Assembly: GCA_036362985.1 (NCBI GenBank)
Contig: JAYGXS010000004.1
Span: 40,617,557-40,681,556 of the forward strand
Length of the DNA stretch: 64,000 bases
Reading direction: 5' to 3'
Source of the DNA: Ligula intestinalis
Lineage: Eukaryota; Platyhelminthes; Cestoda; Diphyllobothriidea; Diphyllobothriidae
The notes under the pieces were generated by a model. The model saw only the letters and a program-made list of their open reading frames with translations. It had not been told where the DNA came from and made no database searches. The translations under genes and the position numbers were made by a program. This document shows positions 35,248 through 45,199 of this stretch, piece after piece. The stretch's first letter is position 1; each line of letters opens with the position of its first letter.

Positions 35248-35440
35248 AAAAAGTTACTATTCTAATCACCCTCAGTCATCGGCTCACCAACCTAGTTCAG
35301 GCTTCCCACGACGCATGGCCAACAGTTGGCGTTCAACCCGCATATTAAAATCGGCTTCCTGCCACTTCATTCTCATAGTGATTTGCCTTCCTCCACTAGC
35401 CTGTATCTCCCAGTTTGCCTCCTCTTTCCAAATTACCTAT
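35248..35440. other. Spacer between repeats
   Basis: No recognisable feature. Confidence 0.4.
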
Positions 35441-35690
35441 AGATAAATAAACTGTATATTTAAGGTCCAAGGGGCCCGTTCATTAACATCTTAGTGCTGT
35501 GTTAAAAATGAATACACGGTTGATAATTACAGTTGTGTGTTAGCAACTGCATGACAACAGGAATGATTAGTGTGTTATAAATTTTAATTAAGATCAGATT
35601 TACAACGAACCGTCATTACTAGTCAACAATATTAGGTTAGTTTTCTGAACTGAGGAAGAGGCGGTGAAAAAATCCTTTAAAATAAATCGG
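35441..35690 (-). repeat. SINE-like repeat C, copy 3 (diverged)
   Basis: Starts with AGATAAATAAACTG (degraded tail), then TATATTTAAGGTCCAAGGGG and CTTAGTGCTGTGTTAAAAAT, parallel to copy 1. It ends near GAACTGAGGAAGAGGC, matching GAACTAAGGAGGAAGC. More diverged than copies 1 and 2, so older. Confidence 0.65.
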
Positions 35691-36120
35691 TGGTAGAGTT
35701 CATTTAGCCAACAACTAACAAGATTATGCATTTTATAACTCTAATAGCCGTAGTCTGAAAGCCATATCTCTAAAATTTTTAAAACTGCCTCTCTGATTTT
35801 TGCTACTGAATCTACATATGCCAATAGTTATAGGCCTGTTATTAGGCCACCTTCAAATTAAAATGACATAAAACCTACTCATGCACTTCCGATTTTTTTC
35901 AAAATGACATTGACAGTAGTCAAGCTGCGCGTAACATACCTAAAGGCATCTGTTCGGTACACTCTATAGTCAATCCACAAATAAATGGTTACACTGCCTT
36001 CCTTCAGAAACCTGATAGTTTTTCCCGTTAACTATTTGTTTTGAATATCAGATCCAGATATCCTTATAGTAACGGAAGTATGAACAACATCTTGCGTAGC
36101 GGACTCTGAAATCATTCTTC

Positions 36121-36908
36121 CAGGCTAAGTCACTTTGAGTCACTTTATTAAGGGAAGAAGGCTTTCGCCCTTAAGCTCTCGATTCATAACCAAAATCGCA
36201 TAATAAGTCCACCGTAACAAAAGTACATAATACAAATGTAGGCTTAACATCAGCGATAAGTGTGAGCCAGTTGCAAGGTGCTGCTACTGACACTTTGTTC
36301 ATTATATGTGCCACAGTTTCTCAGCAAATGAGAATCAAGTTTGTGTTTAAAAATTTCAACAGTATCTGAGAGGACCACATCGTCCGGGAGTCCGTTCCAC
36401 GCTCCAATGACCCTCTGGGAGAAAGCCTTTCGTCGAACGTCGATACCGGCCGGTTTCCTCGCAGATGGTCAGTCCGAGCCAATTCGAAGAAATCATCAAA
36501 TCCTAGGGCGCGGTCTTGGCCTCTAAAAATACTGTAGGTTTGTTTGAGGTCCCCGCTAAGTTGCCTATAATTGAGAGGGAAAAGATCAAGTTCGGTCAGT
36601 CTGTCTTCATAAGGCTGATGACCAAGATTATTGACCATATTCGTAGCCCTCGCCTGCACTCGCTTCAGGTGCAGGTAATCCTTCTTGAACCACGGACGCC
36701 AGGCCTGGACAGCATACTCCAAGTGGGATCGAACAAACACTCCGTAGGTTTTCCTGAACAGCTCCTTGTCAAGGTTGACGAATCCCCACCTAATCGCAAA
36801 CAGCACCTGTGTCGTGCGTTTAGCTGCCTTTACACACTGAGTAGATGGTTTAAGTGAGAGATTTATCAGAACACCGAGATCCTTTTGTTCGTTCACATTT
36901 GAAAGCGG
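36121..36908 (-). mobile_element. LINE family F, second copy, 3' end
   Basis: The minus ORF at 36896-36321 (191 aa) encodes the C-terminal domain after RT: KDLGVLINLSLKPSTQCVK, FRKTYGVFVRSHLEYAVQA, WRPWFKKDYLHLKRVQARA, HQPYEDRLTELDLFPLNYRQ. The 3' UTR holds a hairpin (AAGGC-TTTC-GCC, 36155-36170) like those at 15150 and 49390. It is cut on its 5' side by the gap. The same domain is encoded again, in a different sequence, just beyond the gap, so this is a distinct copy. Confidence 0.85.
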
Positions 36909-37008
36909 NNNNNNNNNNNNNNNNNNNNNNNNNNNNNNNNNNNNNNNNNNNNNNNNNNNNNNNNNNNNNNNNNNNNNNNNNNNNNNNNNNNNNNNNNNNN
37001 NNNNNNNN
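36909..37008. other. Scaffold gap (100 N) between two LINE copies
   Basis: Exactly 100 N. The sequences on the two sides encode the same protein region from two different element copies, so true continuity is unknown. Confidence 0.99.
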
Positions 37009-39581
37009 TTAGGCGGATCTCATATGGTAGTGAACCTTGGCCTCTTACTAATTTTGTTGCTCGCCGCTGCACCCTCTCAAGTACGTTATAATCCTGCCGC
37101 ATCCACGGTCTCCAGGCTTGAATCGCGTATTCAAGATGTGGCCTTATGAAGGTACCGAAGATTTTCGAGAAACAGTCTTCATCAAAAACCGTGAATGTTT
37201 GCTTGATGGCGTACAACATTGAAGTTGCAGTTTTAGCCGCCTTACAACATTGTGTAGAAGGTTTGAGATTGTCTGTCATCAAGATGCCGAGATCCTTCTG
37301 TATTTCTTTTTCTTGCAGAGGGATTCCGTTCGGATGGTAGGGTCGCGCATAAGGCACCGCATTTCGATTTCCCAGGCGCAGCAGAGTGCATTTGTTAGAA
37401 TTGAAGGACAGCAGCCATCTATGCGACCACTCGTTTAATCGACAAAGATTTTCCTGGAAGTTATCTTCATCGGCAGCACACCTGATGACCCTCCATATTT
37501 TTACATCATCTGCAAACATGGCGCACTCGCAGTCCAATTCCTGTACACAATCATTAACGAACAAGAGAAAGAGGGTGGGTCCGAGTACTGAACCTTGAGG
37601 GACTCCACTCTCGATGACTGTCGGCCTTGATTGTTGTCGTCCTACACACACCGTTTGGGAACGACCAGATAGGAAATTCTCAATCCACGTAAGAAGTTTG
37701 CCTCCGATACCCATCAGTCTCAACTTATGCAGGAGACGTTGGTGTGGAACACTGTCAAAGGCCTTCCGGAAATCAATGTAGGCTGCATGTACAGTTTCTT
37801 TTGCATCAATTGCCCTTGTCCAGCTTTGCATCGTATAAAGCAAGTTTGTTACACATGACCTTCCCCTACGGAATCCAAATTGCGCATTCGACAATATATT
37901 GTGAGTTTCACAATATATCATCAATTGCTTCTTGATGATCTTCTCCATTACTTTGCAGCATATGGAGGTCAGACTCACGGGTCTGTAGTTATTCGCAGAT
38001 GCACGACCACCGCTTTTGTAAAGCGGTGTAATATGCGCTAATTTCCAGTCCGGAGGAAGTATTCCAGTATCAAACGATTTCTGGCACACTAGTGAAAGGG
38101 TTTAGCTAGCTCTCTAGCAAGTTCCTTGAGCAATTTGGCAGGAATTTCACCAGGACCCAGAGATTTACATTCCTTCAAGCTTTTTAGTTCTTGAAAAATC
38201 GCCTCTTCTTCAAACAAAATATCCCCAATATTTGGTGCTTCCACGACCTCGTCAACAGTTGCAACGAAGGGAGGTTCTATGGTGAAGACAGACTGAAAGA
38301 ACTCAGCAAAATGTTCTGCTTTGTTTTTACAGTCGGAGATTTCGTGACCATCATCAGTTTGCATAACAGGAATCGGGTTCCTGTTACGTGTGCTTTTCCG
38401 TAAATAACTGTATAGCAACTTTGGATTAATGACAGCTCGATGCAGTAGATCGCTCTCAAAGTCCCGTCGTGCTTTGAAAACCATTTTTTTACCTTGTTCC
38501 GCTGGATTTTGTACTGTTCAAAATCTTTGTTGCAGCTTGTGTTGCAAAACTTCTTCCAAAGCTTTCTTTTTTTATTGATCTCTCTTTTGATAGCTCTGTT
38601 CAGCCATGGAGGTCGGCTAGATACCTTGGGCACTGAAAGTGGACAATGACTGCGCATTAGCTGCAACAACCACTCCTTAAATGTATTCCAGTCCTCAGTG
38701 ACATCTTCAGAGAAAAGAAGACCCCAGTCTATTTGTGATGCCTCTACTCTCATTTGTGAGAAGTCACCTCGCCATATATTCGACCTTGGTTCGTCTGCTG
38801 TAGGGGGTAACGAGTAAAGACCATAATCCCATAAAAGTACAGCATGATCACTTCGACCTAGTGGAGGTAGGCAGCATACCTCGTCTATAGTGTCAGGATG
38901 CTTCGTGAAGACTAGATCTAAACAACTTGCTTGTTGCCCTCCACGTGCTCTAGTTGAAACTAGGACGTGTTGTGTGAAAAGGGCCTCAAGTGTTGTTTTT
39001 AGCAGATGGTGACCAAAGGTGTTTTTAGAACAATTGGCCCGCAAATTGTTCCAACATATGCTGGGCACATTGAAGTCACCCATGAGTACAACATCAGGTC
39101 GACTTCCTATATCCTTTATGCACTTCAGTAAACGCGCATCTGCATCACTGTTTGTCCGCGGTGGTCGGTAGACAGTCACGGCTTCCAGGGGCTGCAACCC
39201 CCGTGCCTTAATTGTCAGCCAAATAGCTTCTATACCATGAGTAATCCTTTCAGGCTTCTCGCACACACTTAATTCGTTCTTTACATACATAGCAACTCCT
39301 CCACCCTGGCGTTCCACTCGGTCTCGTCTAAATAGTTGGTATCCGCATAGCGCCACTTCTGAATCACTGATGCTTTGTGACAGCCAGGTTTCTGTTATTG
39401 CTATAACATCAGGGGACCCATCGGCTACCTGTATTTGAAGTTCATCAAACTTCGAGAATAAACTCTGGGCGTTAGTGTATAGAAATTTCAGCCGGCGAGA
39501 CTCTGCAGTGTCCAATGCGTTTGGGCGCGAGTTTGCCAGTACTACTGGACCGCAGCCGTCATCAGGATTGACTGCTTCCAC
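37009..39581 (-). CDS. LINE family F ORF2: APE endonuclease plus reverse transcriptase (two 1-nt shifts)
   Basis: This is ORF2 of a jockey/CR1-group LINE, which nicks target DNA and copies element RNA in place. The APE domain (39581-38500) shows NAQSLFSKFDELQ, IAITETWL, GDFNVPSICW and RSDHAVLLWD. The RT domain (38089-37400) has NYRPVSLTSICCKVMEKII, FGFRRGRSC, YIDFRKAFDSVPHQRLLHK, GVPQGSVLGPTLF and the intact box FADDVKIW. The C-terminal domain (LEYAIQAWRPWMRQDYN, LERVQRRATKLV) runs into the gap. Only two defects are seen, both consistent with single-base losses in homopolymers: T7 at 38484-38490 and GGG at 38098-38100. They could be assembly errors. ORF2 overlaps ORF1 by 40 nt. Confidence 0.88.
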
Positions 39582-40849
39582 AGCACTATGGTAGTTTTCT
39601 GTATTATTTGGTCCCTGAAAATGGCCAGATTGCTCTCTCCAGCTCTCTCTCTCCCCCGTAGTTCCGCCACCAATTCTCGGCGTTTCAGACGTTCTGCTGG
39701 AGAGTAGTCCGGCTGAAAAAACACCGTCTTATGTGAGTGGCGGAGAGCTGTCTTCCGGGACAGAACCAAGTTCACCTGTTCTTTGTTATCCAAAACTATC
39801 CTGAGAGGTCGAGATTGGACAGTTTCCGACTGTTCAGTAACCTGTTTGCCTATCCTGAAAGCTCCACAAACTCCTACTGTCTCTCGCTGTCTGAGAATGT
39901 CTTTTAGCAGGTCCCGAAACTTTTCAACGTCCGCATCCGTCCTTTCCTTCGGAGTAGTTCCGTCTGATTCAGGTAGGCCTTGAACGACTATGCAGTTTCG
40001 GCGGTCAAGGGAGACCCTTGATATATTTCCAGCCCTACTGGCATCGGAAGACCCCGAGGTATCGATAGGAATGGCTTGTGACTTTGGGTTTTCCTTACCA
40101 TCACCAGAGATATGCTTCTTTTGGAAGCCGGGATGGCTTTGTTCAGGGCTGTCTTCGTGCTGCCCCCCTTCCGCATTTGTGGTTTTTTTCAGTGATCTGT
40201 ATGCAGCCTTAGCATACCCACTATCGTTTTTATGCTGGCTTTCTGTGCCCGAACCGACTTCACAAGAAAGTGGAGTTGTACAATCTCCTTCTCCGATTGA
40301 AGCGTGTTGTTTGGTGGGTGTTTTGTTTCGCGCAGTATCGAGAGGATTTGAGGTGGAAGCTACCAATTTCGCCGCTTGGTTTGCCGGTGTCTGTTCATCT
40401 TTTTCAGTGGATGCTCCGCCCCGAGATTCTGCAAATACTCTTCTCTGCTGGCTATTCTCAACTTCAGGTACGATAATGTTGTCCTTTTTAAGGAGGAAGC
40501 GAAGAGATTTCTTCAATTCCTCCATCTCCATTTTCAGATCATGGAGCTCCTTATCGTGGTCTGCAAATTTGTGCAGAAGCGTAAGACAGGATGTGCAAGC
40601 CTCATCTTTATAAGTTGCACCTCTTAAACTTCTGAGACTTTTCGTCCTTTTGCCGGGAGGACTTTTCAGTAAACTTCGAGACCGCTCTTTTGTAGTTGAT
40701 AATCTAATTTGATCCTCACTACTGTACTCTTCTATAGCCCCATCGTCTAGCCGTTCTACTTCCACCCGAGGCGTCCGCGGTTGCATTCCTGGCCCCGTTG
40801 ACAGTTTAGTAGAATTATCGAAGGTAATATTTGCTACTTCCATTTGCAA
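39542..40849 (-). CDS. LINE family F ORF1, intact (435 aa)
   Basis: ORF1 of the same element is a nucleic-acid-binding chaperone-type protein in this group. It begins MQMEVANITFDNSTKL. A basic, serine-rich stretch (SRSLLKSPPGKRTKSLRSL) precedes a likely coiled coil at about residues 90-125 (HDKELHDLKMEMEELKKSL). After a low-complexity middle comes a folded region at about residues 270-415 with NCIVVQGLPESDG, VGVCGAFRIGK, RPLRIVLDNKEQVNLVL and FFQPDYSPAERLKRREL. This resembles the RRM-like core and C-terminal domain of LINE ORF1 proteins. No CCHC knuckle is present. There is no stop or frameshift over 1.3 kb, which indicates a young element. Confidence 0.85.
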   Translation of the reverse strand: MQMEVANITFDNSTKLSTGPGMQPRTPRVEVERLDDGAIEEYSSEDQIRLSTTKERSRSLLKSPPGKRTKSLRSLRGATYKDEACTSCLTLLHKFADHDKELHDLKMEMEELKKSLRFLLKKDNIIVPEVENSQQRRVFAESRGGASTEKDEQTPANQAAKLVASTSNPLDTARNKTPTKQHASIGEGDCTTPLSCEVGSGTESQHKNDSGYAKAAYRSLKKTTNAEGGQHEDSPEQSHPGFQKKHISGDGKENPKSQAIPIDTSGSSDASRAGNISRVSLDRRNCIVVQGLPESDGTTPKERTDADVEKFRDLLKDILRQRETVGVCGAFRIGKQVTEQSETVQSRPLRIVLDNKEQVNLVLSRKTALRHSHKTVFFQPDYSPAERLKRRELVAELRGRERAGESNLAIFRDQIIQKTTIVLWKQSILMTAAVQ

Positions 40850-40860
40850 ACGAAACGACT

Positions 40861-41283
40861 AAATTCAAAATGCGACTATGACGTAGTGTGTTGACTGGTA
40901 TTCAAAATAACGAAAATCTTCTGATGGTGTGTAAAGTATTGCAAATATTTCTAGCAGACTGAGTAAACAATACGCTTAATTACTTAGAAGCACTTTCAAA
41001 TGTGTATAAACAATATGCAGGATATTCAGGAACGACTCAGCCGTTTGTAGATCTTCGAGGTCCTGAATAACTGCTGATCTTGTCACTGGTGGTTTTTTCA
41101 GGCTGTTTTCACTTGCTTTGGTTGTAGGCTGCAAATTCAGTTCAATGACGTGAAGAAAAAATTCCAATTTGATTCCGTTTTCTGATGAAGTACGACACAA
41201 TAACAAATTTCACGAGTTGCAGAAAGTACTTTTGCACATACAATTGAAGCGATAATATCCAAAACAGTACTGGCGAAATGGTA
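40861..41283. other. Spacer between LINE copies
   Basis: Probably the 5' UTR of LINE F (near 40861) and flanking sequence. No gene recognised. Confidence 0.4.
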
Positions 41284-44200
41284 TCAGAATCCAAATAGTC
41301 TACGTTTGAGAGCAGAAATTAAGGTTGTGTCCAGTCGGTTGTGTCCAGTCGGTTGTGTCCAGTCACTTGCCAATTCTTTCAAGAACTTGGCTGGTATATT
41401 GTCTGGACCAGATGACTTTGCTTCTTTGAGGCTCTGCAGCTCCCTCTCAACTACAGATGTTTGAAATAGTAGAGAATGAAGTGCTGGACCGGCGTTTATA
41501 ACAGCACTGTTGGCATTACCAAAATGAAGCTCGGTTTCTTTAGTGAATATGGAGGCAAAGAACCGGCTACAGTACTCGGCTTTCTCTTCATTCTCAACGA
41601 CTTCTCCACCATCATCATTCTTAAGTACTGCGACAGGATCCTTGTTCTTTAATCTACTGTTAATATAGCGGAATAGAATTCTGGGCTTTTTTGCGGCCTG
41701 TTGGAGGATTCTTGATTCATAGTTTTTCCTGGCCTGGCGAATTGATTTTTTTACTGCATTTCTTTGGCGTCGGAATTCCTCGAGGTGTACTGGTGACCCA
41801 GTTTTCCTGAATAACTTCCATTTCCTATTCTTCTTCTCCATTTGCCTATTAAGGTCTCTCGTCAACCAGGCAGGACGACTAGTCGTCTTGTGTACCTTTA
41901 CCGGACAAAAGCGCTTAATCAGATCTACTGCAACCCTCTAGAGTGATCGCCAATCCTCCTCCGGATCCCCCTTGAGCAGACAGTCCCAATTCAAGGACGG
42001 TAGTGCATTATTCATTAAATTGAGATCTGCCTTCCATATGTTTGGCTGGTCCTCCATTCTCCTCAGCCGTTAAGTATGGAGTGAGTAATCCCACATTAGC
42101 GTCGTATGGTCACTCTTACCGAGCGGAGCACTTGAATGCACTTAATCTATGTAGGATGAATCCTTCGTTAAAATGAGATCCAAACGAGTAGCCCGCTGGT
42201 TTTCTCGAAATCTGGTTATGAACTAGAGCTAGGTCAAGCGTGAGATCCAATTATTTGGAACTAAAGGAAGTTGACACCGCCTCCGCTGTCAGGTTGTTCC
42301 ATTCAATTGTAGGGGCGTTGAAGTCACCAACGATGAGAACCTCCTGGTGGCTAGCAGCTTCTTTCACCAGACCAAGGAGCGAGTCGTCGGCTCCACTCAA
42401 AATGTTTGGTGGCCGGTAAACGGCCAGGAATTCAAGGTTCTGTGAATTTGCCTTCTTGATCTTTAACCAGACGGACTCATACTCCAGGGCTACAGTGTGT
42501 TCTCTTTCTACAACAGAAATTTCAGTTCTGACATACACGACAACCCCACCTCCTTGTCGGTTGTGGCGGTCTTTGCGGAAAAGCTGGTATGCTGGAATCG
42601 AAATCTCCGAATCTGCGATTTCTGTTTTTAGCCATGCTTCCGTTATGGCAACTACATCAGGTTTCCGCTCCGAAAGTACTGCCTTGAGTTCATCAATTTT
42701 CGAGGGAAGACTTTGGGCCTTAGTGTAAAGAAAGCTCAATTTAGACTTAGTCACCACTTTGTTCAGGCGGGTGCCTCTTGCATGAGATTGCATGCAGGGA
42801 CCTGTCGGTGCTGATAGAGACGGACTGTTGTCATCCCGACTAGGCTGTTAGTGTTATCGGCTTTCTCCAGAGGAGTGACCTCGGAACATGGACGATCTCC
42901 CCGTTCAGAATTCGAAGATTGCTCTCACCGAGTTCGCATCTCCTGTGGAATTCTACTTTTAGCAATCTCCATTTCTCCCGCTCCGCGGGGGAAAAATCCC
43001 GCTGAAAAAAACCGTCGGGTGTGAGTATCTAAGTATTGGTTTCCTGCTTAACAATAGCTTGACCTCAGCCTCACTATTGAGAACAACCTTCAACGGTCTT
43101 GGTCGTCGTTGTTCATCTTTTGAGTCTGTTATACAGCCCACTCGGAATGCCTTCAGAACTTCGACTTTCTCCTCACCCTTTAGGAGGAATTTCAGATATT
43201 CTTTTAATAACTTCCGGTCCTCTTCTTATCTTGATTTCGGGGTATTGGAAGTACCTTCTGTCATGCCTTTTATGACTATGCAGTTTATACGAGTGGTAGT
43301 CAGCTTCCGACTGTCGTCCCCTTCTGCTTCTCTAGAGTTTGTTAGGACAGATTCGCTTCAAGGTTCAGCGCTCCTGTTCGTTTTGGCCTGCGAAGGTACC
43401 CATTTTGTTTGGCTCGTGCTCAAGCTCGGCCATTTTATATTAGCCCTTGGGCTTGGTTGGCCTTTTTTGGGAGCCCGAGAGCGCTTCTTCGTTCTCTGGG
43501 AAACCAGTGGGTTGACCGTTTCCCCTGTCCATGGCAGACTACCAACTCCGTCAAGCACCCTGGCTGCCGGATCATGTTCGTGCGTAGACACTTCGGCGAG
43601 GGATTTTGCTTCTCCGTACGTTAGGTTTCCTCGCTCAAGTTCACGCATCGCCGGTTTCTCCTCACGAGGGAGAAATCGAGAAAAAATTGTCAGCTCCTCC
43701 ATCTCCACTCTAAGACTATTAACCACCTTCTCAAGGTTTTTAAATTTGTTTAAAAAGGTTTAATATGATACGGAGGCGTCATCTTCATGAGTTTCATCCC
43801 TTAAACTTTTACGACTTTTAGTTTGCTTGGCAGGAGGCGATTTCAAGAACTTCTAAATCGAGTTTTTGTAGTTAGTAAGGGAATTTGAAAACCATCGCAG
43901 CATCCCGTGATGGCGAAGAGAGGTAGGCGCTCGACTTCTACGCGGGGGGTCCAGGGTTTTTGAATCCGAGCAGTGGCGTGACTTTTTTCCTTGTTGCGAT
44001 GATGTCGGGATTTCGAATGCATGCGCTGGCGAACATTCCTTCCCGTCTTCCTAAGCTGTATCACACATAGTTTCAATTTTTTCTGTCACCATCTTTTCAC
44101 AACAGACCGTTAATGAATCAAATAGCAAATTGGATTGCTTTTTGACTGTTAATAACCGATTTTGATTACTGTCATCCTGTGTCTTCGTTGTGGAGTTGAT

Positions 44201-44365
44201 TAGACGCTCAACTTGGTGTTCGTAAATTGAGTCTACTGAACTCGAGGGACTTTTAGCCCTTTTAGCGGGGAGTGATTTCGTCGCATCAATCTTGCGACTT
44301 CTGCCCTCGAAATTACGACTAGGGCTTTTAAACGAAATTAAATTAGAGTCTACAGTCGACGCCAA
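41284..44365 (-). pseudogene. LINE family E (related to F): ORF1, endonuclease and linker; RT lost
   Basis: Read on the minus strand, ORF1 remnants at 44365-42950 include RRPRPLKVVLNSEAEVKLLL, parallel to RPLRIVLDNKEQVNLVL of family F, and a charged coiled-coil-like part (NSLRVEMEELTIFSRFL). ORF2 starts near 42793 with FLYTKAQSLPSKIDELK, VVAITEAWL, RQGGGVVVYV and IVGDFNAPTIEWNN. A damaged stretch (42250-41870) precedes the linker ORF at 41865-41284 (RILFRYINSRLKNKDP, SLKEAKSSGPDNIPAKFLKE). The copy ends abruptly before the RT domain, at a triplicated 14-mer. Multiple frameshifts make it dead. Confidence 0.82.
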
Positions 44366-44430
44366 TGGTGTGGTGTGACGACTGATACCGCCAAACTACA
44401 GGTTTTGGGTTCGAGTCCCGCTTGCGCCAC
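44366..44430 (+). tRNA. tRNA-like sequence (probable pseudogene or SINE head)
   Basis: The box-B-like GGGTTCGAGTCCC at 44407-44419 sits in a T-arm position. The first seven bases, TGGTGTG, can pair with TGCGCCA near the end (with wobbles) as an acceptor stem. At about 65 nt it is too short for a normal tRNA, and the D and anticodon arms are poor, so a functional tRNA is unlikely. It abuts the 5' end of LINE E. Confidence 0.35.
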
Positions 44431-44874
44431 TACTTTTACAAGCTGATCTACACGTTTATTTTTAGCTCCCATAATAGATCAGACTGACTATAAACGATAT
44501 TAAAGCTCTATGCAAGATGCATAAAGCGTTCAACTGTATGAAAAAGGTTATTGAAACGACTCAGCCGTTTGTAGAGAGCTGGAATCCAGGAGAATTGTTG
44601 ACAGAAGGCAGTGACGGAGATTATGCTCGTTTTGACTAATGTCCTGTCGTGTCTTCTGAGGCTGGAATTATTGCGAAAGCGAATCCAATAGCTAACAACG
44701 AAAGTCCGCCAGAGGGCTAGGTGAACCGAAATCCCGAAAATAATATTTCCCACGAAGGACGAGAAATTTAAACCACAATTTGAAGCGCGCGTACCTTTGA
44801 AACAGTCGTGGGGACAGACTTGGTGGATGAGGCTGTACCGATGTTAAGCAAGTACTAACATTTGAATTTTTCTG
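44431..44874. other. Unannotated stretch
   Basis: No supported feature. A minus ORF at 44508-44753 has no recognisable domain. Confidence 0.4.
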
Positions 44875-44972
44875 CTACTCATGTCTCTGATGACGAATCC
44901 ACGACGGATATCGAAACGTCAGGCGAATAAACATATTGTCCCAGCGATCAAGTCTTCGTCTTCTTCTCAAGT
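44875..44972 (+). mobile_element. Penelope-like terminal unit (P4 type)
   Basis: It carries a hammerhead-like core followed by GTCAGGCGAATAAACATATT, GTCCCAGCGATCAAGTCTTC and a CTTCTTCTCA end, the same unit as in the palindromic insert at 34880. No coding part is attached. Confidence 0.75.
44881..44925 (+). ncRNA. Hammerhead-like ribozyme (P4)
   Basis: ATGTCT-CTGATGA-C-helix II-GAA-ACGT-C-AGG. Helix II pairs GAATCC with GGATATC (6 pairs, one bulged A) around an ACGAC loop. Helix I is TCT/AGG. All core positions are present and the tetramer is palindromic. Confidence 0.72.
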
Positions 44973-45199
44973 ACTAACTTTGCTGCCGTTGGAACACCCA
45001 GAGTTTACTGCGGTAGAATATATGTCTTGGTTTAGACTTGATTTGAAAAATAAGTGTTCTTTAATTGCTGTTTTTGCCTATCGCCGACAAGACGCTAGTG
45101 AGATCCACAATAGTTGTCTCTCGCAGTGATTTTGTGTCGTGGCTGAATTAACTTGTAAGTATTACTTGACGGCAGCTGAATTCAATCTTCAGGAAGTTC

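Noticed and set aside
39990..40613. 207-codon plus ORF
   Set aside because: Antisense shadow of the intact LINE F ORF1.
43059..43763. 234-codon plus ORF
   Set aside because: Antisense shadow of LINE E ORF1; low-complexity serine/arginine/phenylalanine content typical of such shadows.
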